DNA from: Desmonostoc muscorum LEGE 12446 | GTDB taxonomy: Bacteria; Cyanobacteriota; Cyanobacteriia; Cyanobacteriales; Nostocaceae | Direction of reading: 5' to 3' | Assembly: GCF_015207005.2 (NCBI RefSeq) | Contig: NZ_JADEXS020000001.1 | Location: 6,037,001-6,101,000 of the forward strand | Length of the DNA stretch: 64,000 nucleotides | Shown: positions 37,741 to 45,856 of the stretch, piece by piece | Layout of the letters: the number at the start of each line of letters is the position of its first letter | Numbering within the stretch: the stretch's first letter is position 1 | Made by a program: the position numbers and the translations under genes | The notes under the pieces: generated by a model | The model's database searches: none | What the model was told of the DNA's origin: nothing | What the model saw: the letters and a program-made list of their open reading frames with translations, nothing else

Positions 37741-38543
37741 GCCTGTAAGCTACGAAATATTTCTTTACTTAAATTTTAAACGTGCTTTCAGGCTGATTGT
37801 TAAATATCTACCGACAGGTTCAGGTCAGTAGAATTCTTGCAAAAATACCATTCGGACTGAAGTTGCGTCTATAAAACCCAGACCTTTGCGTAGCATCTCG
37901 TATCTTCAGCAGTCTATAACTCAATACAGTTCAGTTAAGGCTAAAACTCTTGGTCAAATTCAATTTTTTTAACGAACCGCCAAGGACGCAAAGGACGCAA
38001 AGAGAAGAAAGAAAGGCTTAACTGAACTGTATTGGTCTATAACTATCGCAAGCGTATAAAATTTGTCACGTATTTATTAATGCTGTAGAGCATTATATGT
38101 TAAGCTGCTCAGGGTTAATACAAAGGCAAGGGTAGAGTCTGTAAAGTATTTACGACTTTATCAGCCCACGTTCACATTAGGTGATGCTTTTAACTGGGGC
38201 ATTAAATTAGGTACATTTTTCATGGCTTTCTACTTTTACCAAGCGTTATTATCTGAATAATGGGGGTAATTGCTGCATTTCAATTTATTGCAATAATTAC
38301 TGGGTTATTCCCAATTTTGATAAATTATAATGGTTGTGTTTTTTTGTGACAATTTACCTTGGAATCAGGAGATCGTACCACAAAAATCTGTTGTTATGCC
38401 TTGCAGAAAAATTTATTTGTCTGCCAGTGTACTAACGGTTCAAATAATACGACCATTGCCAAAAATTACTTTTAAAAAAATTTGTCTCTATAATTTTAAG
38501 AGTTTTGAACTAGTGTAAAAAGAAGTAAGTTGAGGATGAAATC
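37741..38543. other. Spacer upstream of the bchH-like gene and the amidase
   Basis: Divergent promoter region. A small repeat bracketed by AATACAGTTCAGTTAAGGCT (37922) and TTAACTGAACTGTATTG (about 38016-38033) contains the AAGGACGCAAAGGACGCAAAG block. Bases 38081-38260 form a stop-to-stop frame without an ATG (...YLRLYQPTFTLGDAFNWGI then KLGTFFMAFYFYQALLSE) that reads like a degraded or leaderless membrane peptide. I do not call it a gene. No cobalamin riboswitch box was recognised. Confidence 0.4.
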
Positions 38544-39485
38544 ATGAAATATGGAATTGATAGCGGTCACAATTGTCCACCAGACACCGGAGCTAGAGGA
38601 ATCAAAGTTGAGGATAATTTAACTTTAGATGTCGGTAATAGAGTTATAACCAAGTTAAGAGCTTTAGGACATGAAGTCGTAGTATGTAAACCAAGTAGTG
38701 CGAGTACAGTACGTGAATCACTTTCAAAACGATGTGCTACAGCTAATGCAAGTAGAGTAGATGTTTTTGTCTCGATTCATTTTAATGCCTTTAACCGGCA
38801 AGCTAATGGCACAGAAGTATTTGCAACTAGCGAGAATGGGAGAAAAATTGCAAAACCTGTATTAGATGAAATCGTCAAATTAGGATTTTTTAATCGCGGT
38901 GTTAAGAGTGGTTCCCACTTGTTTGTCCTGAAGAATACAGATATGCCTGCGATTCTTGTAGAATGTTGCTTCATTGATTCGGCAAAAGATATGAATCTTT
39001 TCAATGCCGAGACAATGGCAAATGCGATCGTTAAAGGCTTAACTGGTAAACTGCCAAGCAGCCCAGTTAACCCAATACCAGACGAAGAAGACAATATAGA
39101 TACCACTATTAAGAGACTGCAACAAGCCCTAAATCGACTAAAAATAACTGATAAAAATGGTAAGACGTTAGTGGAAGATGGTATAAACGGGGCTAATACA
39201 AAATCTGCCACAGAAAAATTTCAGACTATTATCGGGGTGCAGACGACTGGAATTGCTGATGCAACTACATGGAATGCCATAAATGTAATTTTGGCAAAAC
39301 GAATTATCCGGCCAAACCATGCTGGGGGTGCAGTTGTCAGATACTTGCAATATCGTATAGGTGTTGAAGTTGATGGCGTTTACGGCCCGCAAACCGAGAC
39401 TGCAATCAAGAACTTTCAAAGGCAAAATGGCTTAGAAGACGACGGGATTGTTGGGCCTGCTAGCTGGCAGAAATTAATTGGTTAG
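38544..39485 (+). CDS. N-acetylmuramoyl-L-alanine amidase with two peptidoglycan-binding domains
   Basis: 313 residues. An Amidase_3 zinc hydrolase covers about 1-170: IDSGHNCPPDTGA (zinc His), FVSIHFNAF (zinc His) and ILVECCFID (catalytic Glu region). Two PG_binding_1 modules follow (about 185-245 and 255-313), the last ending VDGVYGPQTETAIKNFQRQNGLEDDGIVGPASWQKL. There is no signal peptide, so export needs another route; the architecture resembles phage endolysins as well as cell-wall remodelling amidases. GAGG about ten bases before the ATG supports the start. Confidence 0.9.
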   Translation: MKYGIDSGHNCPPDTGARGIKVEDNLTLDVGNRVITKLRALGHEVVVCKPSSASTVRESLSKRCATANASRVDVFVSIHFNAFNRQANGTEVFATSENGRKIAKPVLDEIVKLGFFNRGVKSGSHLFVLKNTDMPAILVECCFIDSAKDMNLFNAETMANAIVKGLTGKLPSSPVNPIPDEEDNIDTTIKRLQQALNRLKITDKNGKTLVEDGINGANTKSATEKFQTIIGVQTTGIADATTWNAINVILAKRIIRPNHAGGAVVRYLQYRIGVEVDGVYGPQTETAIKNFQRQNGLEDDGIVGPASWQKLIG

Positions 39486-39611
39486 ACTAAAGCTGTTTGA
39501 AGTGTAAAGTATGAAGGATGAAGACAGCAGACAGAAGGCTATCAATAGAGATGAAAAACAAATAAGACTTGATGTTTTGCAGTTCATACTTCATACTTCA
39601 TACTTCAGCTT

Positions 39612-40196
39612 TTAGCCACGGTTTCGTTCTAGCAGTAGCATCATCATCAAACTTAACAAAATTTCCTGCTCTTCGCGATCGCTGAGTTGATCCACAGCTT
39701 TGATGATAAATTTTCTGGAGAGGAAAGTGGGGATTTTCTCCAAACGCATCACAATCGTGCCATCAGCTCGGCTGACCAAGTAGACTGGATTAAAAACATA
39801 ACCAGTGAATATACCCACAATTGGGATTTCTGCGAACAGGGCATCAGCAATTTTCACCCACGGATTTTTCTCTTGGATATTCAAAGTAGTCGTGTCGCCA
39901 TCAAAGATGTCATAACGCGCACGCCAAAGAGATTTTAATCCGCGTCGTTTTACTGAACCAATGTAAGTACCGTTGCTATCGGTAAAGTTATAGCTTGCCG
40001 AGAAGTCAATAATGCGATCTGCTTTGATGTAATATATAGGACGAGTTTGCTCAGCATCAGCAAAGATTGTAATTGCTTCCTTGAGCTTGAAGAGTTTCTG
40101 TTTGACATAAAAAGCCAAATTCCCTTGAGCATCAACAACTGACATTTGTGGTGCGAATGCCCAGAGTTTAAAGGTGAGTTCTAGAGGATACTGCAT
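39612..40196 (-). CDS. LURP-one-related / scramblase-like protein
   Basis: 194 residues. The sequence is a beta-barrel-like alternation with a final helix: FKLWAFAPQMSVVDAQGNLAFYVKQKLFKLKEAITIFAD, a WRARYDIFDGD turn and FVFNPVYLVSRADGT. These fit the LURP-one-related (DUF567/tubby-like) family, thought to bind lipid or membrane surfaces. IPIVGIFTGYVFNPVYLV is hydrophobic enough for membrane contact. The tail LLSLMMMLLLERNRG is unusual. There is no catalytic motif. Confidence 0.75.
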   Translation of the reverse strand: MQYPLELTFKLWAFAPQMSVVDAQGNLAFYVKQKLFKLKEAITIFADAEQTRPIYYIKADRIIDFSASYNFTDSNGTYIGSVKRRGLKSLWRARYDIFDGDTTTLNIQEKNPWVKIADALFAEIPIVGIFTGYVFNPVYLVSRADGTIVMRLEKIPTFLSRKFIIKAVDQLSDREEQEILLSLMMMLLLERNRG

Positions 40197-40260
40197 AGTT
40201 TTGGGAAAAACAAGAAAATTGTCACCCTATTAATCCCAATTTTAGGGGAAAAGTAACATT

Positions 40261-40349
40261 AGACCTCTTGCATAAATATGAATTTGTATCACGCGGAGGC
40301 GCAGAGGCGCAGAGAAGAGAACGCAAAGAAGGACTTTTGCAAGAGGTCT
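40261..40349. repeat. MITE-like element D, short copy
   Basis: 89 bp bounded by AGACCTCTTGCATAAAT and ACTTTTGCAAGAGGTCT, with TA on both sides. The interior is CGCGGAGGCGCAGAGGCGCAG followed by AGAACGCAAAGAAGG. A 232-bp relative with the same ends lies at 41317-41548. Single-ended relics are at about 2236 and 51839. Confidence 0.85.
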
Positions 40350-40485
40350 ATTAATCTTGGTGACTGCTAGCAGCAGTTAAAAAATTTGGGACAAGGGTGC
40401 ATAAACAAATAAAGGTCAACCTATTAGGTAAGTGAAGGGGTTCAAACCCAAAACACACTAACACTCAAACTTTAGGAGTATGACC

Positions 40486-41142
40486 ATGAAATTCCGCCAC
40501 TTAACTAGTTCTTTGTTAACAGCGACTGCACTTCTAACCAGTACACTACCAGCTTTTGCAGGCCCTTTTGATGTTCAGTCTAGTAGTATTTTCAAACCTG
40601 TTACTGTTAGCCCTGGTGCATCTGTGGGGAATGTAATTCCTCGCATTCCTACCCCTGGTTCACCCAACAATGGAGTTGGTAATACTGAAGTTCAAGGATT
40701 AGGCGACCATCAATCTTGGGTTGATCCGAGAACCCTAGCCAAAGATCCCCGCGCTTTGTGCAGTGATGTTGGCTTAGGTAGCAACACTCGCAGCAGTTCT
40801 GGCAAACTTGCCTTAGCAAATTCTAACAGCACTCGTATCAGTTCTTCTAGCAGCCATAATAACGGCGGTGGCGGTGGTTTTAGCTTCTTAGGTATTGGTG
40901 TCAGCGGTAATGGTGCTAGCCAAGGTAGTAAAAATAACAGTGATGCCCGCGATCAAAACAATAATCGTACAGAGGAAAATAGCAGTAGTTCCTCAACAGT
41001 AGTGCAAGGCAGGAATTGTGATGCTTTTGTTAACTCCGCCGCTGCTAGAGACATGAACTATGAAGATAACCTCACTCGCCGCTATGAAATCAAAACTGGC
41101 CGTCGGGGACAACAAGTTAATCAATTACTGGAAGATAAATAA
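40486..41142 (+). CDS. Exported Ser/Asn/Gly-rich hypothetical protein
   Basis: 218 residues. AGGAG lies seven bases before the ATG at 40486, which is preferred over the ATG at 40480 because that one would be only one base from the ribosome site. The signal peptide is KFRHLTSSLLTATALLTSTLPAFA-GPF. The mature protein has low-complexity Ser/Asn/Gly stretches, a CSDVGLG / RNCDAFVNSAAARD cysteine pair and a charged C terminus (NYEDNLTRRYEIKTGRRGQQVNQLLEDK). The family is not recognised. Confidence 0.65.
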   Translation: MKFRHLTSSLLTATALLTSTLPAFAGPFDVQSSSIFKPVTVSPGASVGNVIPRIPTPGSPNNGVGNTEVQGLGDHQSWVDPRTLAKDPRALCSDVGLGSNTRSSSGKLALANSNSTRISSSSSHNNGGGGGFSFLGIGVSGNGASQGSKNNSDARDQNNNRTEENSSSSSTVVQGRNCDAFVNSAAARDMNYEDNLTRRYEIKTGRRGQQVNQLLEDK

Positions 41143-41669
41143 GCTGTTACAGATTTATAGCAGAATTCAGAAGAAGACGCGATCAATCGCGTCTCTACAT
41201 GAAGGTTTTGTTGCTCATTCTGAACTGTATTAATTTATCAAACAGAATTCAGGAGTCAGTCGTCAGAATTCAGCAATGTTTTTTGTGCGACTGGCGGATA
41301 GCGAAGCGTAAAGATTAGACCTCTTGCAAAAGTCGGCGTTGCATAATTGCGGGATGATTTATCGGGCTACGCCCCGCTTCGCTAACACGCAGAGGCGCAG
41401 AGACACAGAGAGAATAAGGAATTTAAGATTTCAATGCGTACAATTTCATCCCTTGATTCAGCAACGCCCAAAAGTCCTTACTTTGCGTTCTCTTCTCTGC
41501 GTCTCTGCGCCTCTGCGTGATACAAAAAAATATTTATGCAAGAGGTCTATTGCTGAATTCTGAATTCTGTATTCTGTATTCTTCTTCAAAAGGTTTATCC
41601 ATTGTCCGTTGTCATTCGTAATTTAAAAAGGACAGCGGACAATTGCTTGATTTAGCCTTAAGAAAAACT
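41143..41669. repeat. Spacer with several repeat families including long element D
   Basis: Contains AGACGCGATCAATCGCGTCT (about 41175), CAGAATTCAGGAGTCAG (about 41231), the 232-bp element D (41317-41548; inverted ends AGACCTCTTGCA), and an inverted pair ATTGTCCGTTGTC / GACAGCGGACAAT (about 41601-41645). Open frames in it are repeat artefacts. Confidence 0.75.
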
Positions 41670-41930
41670 ATGAAAAACAGGCTAATACGATTTTGGATTG
41701 TGGAAAAGTTAGTGAATAAAATTTTTGGCGATCCATCTGTTGCAATCATTTTTCAAATTGGCACAAGAGGGAGAATTATTGCCCTAACTACAGCCATGTT
41801 TTTGTCCATACCATCTTTAGCAATTGCACAAACTACACCATCTGTCAACTCTTCTCCCACAATTCGTGATTCTCAAATTCTTCCCTATCTCTTAGATCTG
41901 GAGTTTAGACTAAAAGCAGGCGATCGCTAA
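41670..41930 (+). CDS. Small hypothetical protein with a signal peptide or anchor
   Basis: 86 residues from ATG 41670; a TTG at 41643 would add nine. A basic N terminus (MKNRLIRFWIVEKLVNKIFG) precedes a hydrophobic segment (IIALTTAMFLSIPSLAIAQ) with an A-Q cleavage-like end, then a short polar tail ending at a HIP1 site, with the stop inside GCGATCGCTAA. No family recognised; possibly truncated. Confidence 0.4.
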   Translation: MKNRLIRFWIVEKLVNKIFGDPSVAIIFQIGTRGRIIALTTAMFLSIPSLAIAQTTPSVNSSPTIRDSQILPYLLDLEFRLKAGDR

Positions 41931-42038
41931 AAAAGTGTGCGTGTTTTTTTGGTATACATTTTAACTTCTGGAGTTGAGACTATCAAGAAGAGCGATCGTT
42001 AACTCGATAAAAGATGTGTTGTTGGTATAAAATTTTGG

Positions 42039-42072
42039 GAAGGGCAGTCTGTGGTTAACACAGACGCCCTTC
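42039..42072. promoter_or_regulatory. Hairpin upstream of the transposase gene
   Basis: GAAGGGC, one unpaired A, GTCTGTG, loop GTTAA, then CACAGAC and GCCCTTC: a 14-bp stem with one bulge. It sits 43 bases before the ATG inside the insertion sequence. It may block read-through transcription into the transposase, a known strategy of IS elements, or bind transposase. Confidence 0.6.
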
Positions 42073-42114
42073 AGTGGAAGATGAGATTTGAACCACTAAT
42101 TCTCATCTGCCAAT

Positions 42115-43422
42115 ATGAAAAGTGCCTTACTAAAAGAATTTCGTCAAGCAGCGTACAGCTATTTAGGTAGAGCGCATGATGCAACTTTTGAACTGATGGA
42201 TGCAATATTACTGACGCGGAATGCCTACAGTTTGGCAGATTTATCGCTATCGCCAGTATTTAGAAGAAAGTGGCCAAGTATTTATGAAGCGTTACAAGAT
42301 AGCAGACCACAGCGACAAAAATTGATGCAGTTATACATCAAACAGATGCCACAACAGGGTCGTCCGTTGTTGGCAGGCGACCACACTGCCTGGTCGCGCC
42401 CGGATGCGGTAACTCTTATTGAGAGGACAATTGAACACACCAGTGTTACCATAACCGGAAACAAACCAATTACCGTTGGTCAGGGATATAGTACCATTGC
42501 TTGGATACCAGAGGATTCTGGCAGTTGGGCGTTACCGTTGAGGCATGAGCGAATTACCAGTTGGGAAAATCCGATACAAAAGGCAACGTGGCAATTACAG
42601 CAAGTGTGTGAACATTTACCAACTAGACCAATTACAGTTTGGGATAGTGAGTATGGCTGCGCCCCTTTTGTGTTGAAGACGACTAATATCAAAGCGGACA
42701 TTCTGGTACGTTTGCGTTCAAATCTTTGTTTATGGGGCGCACCACCACCATATTCTGGTAAAGGGCGACCCAGGAAACATGGTGATAAATTTAAACTCAA
42801 TGATCCTTCTACATGGAGTGAAGCCAATGAGAGTATAGAAGTCAACCATCCTAAACTGGGACGGGTGAAGGTGAGCTTGTGGAAAAATTTACACTTTCGT
42901 CAAACGGCGACACGCCCAATGTCGCTGATTCGAGTTGAGCGTCTAGATGCAGAAGGCAACCTACGTATATCAAAACCTTTGTGGTTGGCTTGGGTAGGAG
43001 AGGAAATGCTTCCACTATCTCAAGTTTGGCAACTCTACCTCCGACGTTTTACTGTTGACCACTGGTATCGTTTTTTGAAGCAACGCTTGCACTGGACATT
43101 GCCTAAGTTGAGTAGTCCCAAGCAATCTGAGCATTGGAGTGACCTCATGCCTCTGATGACTTGGGAATTGTGGTTGGCTCGTGATATCGTTGCTGATAAC
43201 CCTTTACCTTGGCAAAAATCATTAGACAATTTGACTCCTGGGAGAGTTGCTCAAGCGATGGGGAGTATTTTTGCGGTGATTGGTACTCCTGCCCGTTCGC
43301 CTAAACCTCGCGGAAAGTCTCCAGGCTGGAAACCAGGAAAACCACGACAACGTAGAATTCGCTATCCGATAGTCAAAAAAACTACAACTAAGCCTCGCAA
43401 AAAGCATCCAGAATCTGCTTAG
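42115..43422 (+). CDS. Transposase, cyanobacterial NF041680-like family
   Basis: 435 residues, apparently intact DDE transposase. LLAGDHTAWSRPDA (first Asp), ITVWDSEYGCAPFV (second Asp) and RRFTVDHWYRFLKQRLHWTLPKL (Glu equivalent region) are visible. The C-terminal tail GTPARSPKPRGKSPGW is basic and matches the paralogue at 10952-12427. No Glu-rich insert is present here. Confidence 0.86.
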   Translation: MKSALLKEFRQAAYSYLGRAHDATFELMDAILLTRNAYSLADLSLSPVFRRKWPSIYEALQDSRPQRQKLMQLYIKQMPQQGRPLLAGDHTAWSRPDAVTLIERTIEHTSVTITGNKPITVGQGYSTIAWIPEDSGSWALPLRHERITSWENPIQKATWQLQQVCEHLPTRPITVWDSEYGCAPFVLKTTNIKADILVRLRSNLCLWGAPPPYSGKGRPRKHGDKFKLNDPSTWSEANESIEVNHPKLGRVKVSLWKNLHFRQTATRPMSLIRVERLDAEGNLRISKPLWLAWVGEEMLPLSQVWQLYLRRFTVDHWYRFLKQRLHWTLPKLSSPKQSEHWSDLMPLMTWELWLARDIVADNPLPWQKSLDNLTPGRVAQAMGSIFAVIGTPARSPKPRGKSPGWKPGKPRQRRIRYPIVKKTTTKPRKKHPESA

Positions 43423-43539
43423 TACCCTAGATTTTCATCTCTGAAGCCTGTTTCTTTTCAACTCAGCGTTGCTGGGTCGTTTCTTGTTGCTTAGTCTAAA
43501 CTCCAGTTAGATAATCCCAATGAAAACTCATTTGTAAAG

Positions 43540-43815
43540 GTGCGTTGTCTTTCCACCGATAGACATCAAGTACATAGGAAGCGCCAAATTATTAGAGATC
43601 GGCTTCTGCAACCTACTATTGGCGATCGCAATTACACTGTCACTATTGAAGTAGAAGGAAGTTGTCGCCCTCTCAAGATTCACGTTCCAGACGACTCAGA
43701 TTTTTCTGATGTCCCAGTCTACGATCCGTACTTAAATAACAATCATACTGAATCGGATGACTCTTGGCTAACCCGTGAAGGTTCTGGATGGTATTGGCTA
43801 CTACATCGTCGTTAA
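43540..43815 (+). CDS. Hypothetical protein, possibly cut by the upstream insertion sequence
   Basis: 91 residues from a GTG at 43540. The frame is open without a stop back to the insertion-sequence edge at 43507 (LDNPNENSFVKV), so the true 5' part may have been lost or lie beyond the element. The C-terminal half (YTVTIEVEGSCRPLKIHVPDDSDF...WLTREGSGWYWLLHRR) has the composition of a real protein. Family unknown. Confidence 0.4.
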   Translation: MRCLSTDRHQVHRKRQIIRDRLLQPTIGDRNYTVTIEVEGSCRPLKIHVPDDSDFSDVPVYDPYLNNNHTESDDSWLTREGSGWYWLLHRR

Positions 43816-44264
43816 CGCCGAAGTTTCTAATTATACAGCAATTGAACTGGGTGATGGGGCGATCGAATTAACCTAAAATCATCAAAATTAGTAAATAACC
43901 AGGGCGTAGGAAGTCACCTATGCTGCTGACAGGAATTTGTTCAACTTGACAAGTTTTGCGTTTGATGAGTATCAATTGCACTTGGTCACAGATAATTTCC
44001 TATCGCTCTGGTGTTTTTTGGCGGTGAAGTTTCGCCAAAAGTATAAAAAGTAAAGGGCATTACAAGCCTATAACACTTATTTCTATTTTATTGTATAATG
44101 GCACACATTTTTTATATTTCAGTTTTCAATTGCCTGAAGTAGGGTAGCACAGATAGCTGTACTACCCCACCATGTATTGCATTAAAATGAGAACTGCTTA
44201 CTATTGCTCCCTTATCTTCAGTTACAATCAAAGTCGAGTCAACCAAAAATTACCTGATTTGAGC
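43816..44264. other. Spacer with weak repeats
   Basis: Nothing gene-like. A TAGGGTAGCACAGATAGCTG palindromic relic lies at about 44141-44165. In-frame codons upstream of the next gene (44172 onward) cover its tail. Confidence 0.4.
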
Positions 44265-44573
44265 ATGAGTCTAAGTGAGATCGGACAAAAGATAGCTGGG
44301 TTTATAAAAATTGCATCTATAGTTTTAATCACTAGTGCAATAGGATTAGAATTAGGAAACATTTTTGGGCTATTAAATACTAATCAAATTCCTAATAATC
44401 TGACTCCAATTTTCGGCATAGCCAGGTTTGCACTCATAGCTCATCTATTTGAAGGAATAATAGCAGCTATTTATGCTGGTTCAAAAAGTAAACTGCCATT
44501 TCAATATGGTATTTATACTTTTTTTGTAGGTACGGTTGGTTTAGTGGAATTATTTAGAAAAGAAAATAGTTAG
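44265..44573 (+). CDS. Small integral membrane protein
   Basis: 102 residues from ATG 44265 (MSLSEIGQKIAGFIKIAS). An upstream ATG at 44172 would add 31 residues that begin in repeat DNA. Three hydrophobic helices are visible (IASIVLITSAIGLELGNIFGLL, IARFALIAHLFEGIIAAIYAG and YGIYTFFVGTVGLVELF). The loops are short and polar. I believe it is conserved in cyanobacteria, but I know of no function. Confidence 0.6.
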   Translation: MSLSEIGQKIAGFIKIASIVLITSAIGLELGNIFGLLNTNQIPNNLTPIFGIARFALIAHLFEGIIAAIYAGSKSKLPFQYGIYTFFVGTVGLVELFRKENS

Positions 44574-44574
44574 T

Positions 44575-44672
44575 TGTTGCAAAGATTTTTGCAACAAATC
44601 AATCGGCTGTAGAGGCGTACATCTGTACGCCCCTACCCATACATCTATCGGATTATTATTTCAAATTGGTAT
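44575..44672. repeat. MITE-like element C, third copy
   Basis: TTGCAAAGATTTTTGCAAC at the left, the core palindrome GTAGAGGCGTACATCTGTACGCCCCTAC with mismatches, and the right end TTTCAAATTGGTAT. Matches 29746-29841 and 3578-3672 in ends and spacing. Confidence 0.7.
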
Positions 44673-44700
44673 TACCTGTGCAAAAACCGCTATAAAACTT

Positions 44701-45732
44701 TTAGCCAAAGTAATACGATGTGTCGTGAGTGGCTTTCCATTCAGGTTTATAGGTTGCAAGAGAGCGCATATATTGGGCACGTTCAAAAGCGCTGGGATTT
44801 GGACAATGTTTTTGACTCATACTCCCTTGCATTTGTCGTACTGATTCATATTCGTGTTTTTGCATCCATTCGCGTATTTCCTGCTCAATAACTCGAATTT
44901 GATTGATTCCATGTCGCAGCAATACCGAGCAAAGCATGGTAATTTTAGCACCAGCCATGAGCATTTTTAATGCATCATCGCCTCTATGAATACCGCTCGT
45001 TGCGGCCAAATCGGCATGAATTTGCCCATAGAGAATTGCAATCCATCGCAGAGGTAAGCGCATCGATTGTGGTGTACTCAATAGCACATTGGGTTCAACT
45101 TCCAGAAGATTGAGATTAATATCCGGTTGATAAAAACGGTTAAACAAAACTAAAGCATCAGCCCCGGCTTTATCCAAACGTTTTGCCATATTTGCCATAT
45201 TGGTGAAATATGGGCTAAGTTTGACTGCTACGGGGATAGTTACCACTGCTTTGACTGCACGAAGAATATCAATATAAGTCTGTTCAATTTCATTACTTGT
45301 TAGCTCGATATCGGTAGGCACATAGTAAATATTTAATTCCAATGCGTCTGCTTTTGCTTGCTGAATTTGTTTGGCATAGTTTGTCCATCCACCAACAGAT
45401 GAGCCATTGAGACTGGCAATAATTGGAATGCTAACTTTTTGCTTGGCTTTATAAATATGCTCTAAATAAGTTTCTGGCCCTACCCGAAAGCTTACTGAAT
45501 CAGGAAAATAAGTTAAGGCTTCAAAAAAACTTTCAGTTCCTTGAGTCAGGTGATGGTGAAGTTCATAACTTTCTCGGCGCAACTGTTCCTCAAATAGTGA
45601 ATGCATGACTACCGCTGCTGCACCAGCATCTTCCATGCGCTGGATATTATCAATATCCTCAGACAGAGGGGATGCAGAGGGAACAAGAGGCGATCGCAGT
45701 TTCAGCCCCATATAAGTTGTAGTAAGATCCAT
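44701..45732 (-). CDS. Dihydroorotate dehydrogenase-like flavoprotein
   Basis: 343 residues, a TIM-barrel FMN enzyme of the class 1 DHOD/PreA type. MDLTTTYMGLKLRSPLVPSASPLS, IPIIASLNGSSVGGW, ADALELNIYY, IPVAVKLSPYFTNM and ATSGIHRGDDALKMLMAGA are the barrel and phosphate-binding segments. The substrate-loop residues differ from true PyrD, and cyanobacteria have a separate pyrD. The nifJ stop lies 125 bases upstream on the same strand, suggesting one transcription unit. A link to pyruvate or electron metabolism is inferred from that context only. Confidence 0.85.
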   Translation of the reverse strand: MDLTTTYMGLKLRSPLVPSASPLSEDIDNIQRMEDAGAAAVVMHSLFEEQLRRESYELHHHLTQGTESFFEALTYFPDSVSFRVGPETYLEHIYKAKQKVSIPIIASLNGSSVGGWTNYAKQIQQAKADALELNIYYVPTDIELTSNEIEQTYIDILRAVKAVVTIPVAVKLSPYFTNMANMAKRLDKAGADALVLFNRFYQPDINLNLLEVEPNVLLSTPQSMRLPLRWIAILYGQIHADLAATSGIHRGDDALKMLMAGAKITMLCSVLLRHGINQIRVIEQEIREWMQKHEYESVRQMQGSMSQKHCPNPSAFERAQYMRSLATYKPEWKATHDTSYYFG

Positions 45733-45856
45733 AACAACCTCGTACTATTTTGGATTTTGGATTTTGGATTTTGGATTGTGTTTACCTAGTGTTTCCTAAA
45801 ATTCTTTGGGTAGTTTATCTGTTGCAATTATTTTTCAAATTTAAATTACTAGATGT

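Larger units (their letters stand above)
41968..43506 (+). mobile_element. Insertion sequence of the NF041680-like transposase family, 1539 bp
   Basis: Ends CTGGAGTTGAGACTA (41968-41982) and TAGTCTAAACTCCAG (43492-43506) are inverted with one mismatch in 15. No clear target duplication is visible; flanks read AACTT and TTAGA. A strong hairpin (42039-42072) precedes the transposase gene. Confidence 0.72.

Noticed and set aside
41324..41563. 79-codon ORF
   Set aside because: It lies wholly inside long element D and reads through its palindromes.
42075..42110. tRNA-like GGTTCAAATC motif on the minus strand
   Set aside because: No matching acceptor, D-arm or anticodon stem; the sequence is an inverted pair GATGAGA/TCTCATC within the insertion sequence.
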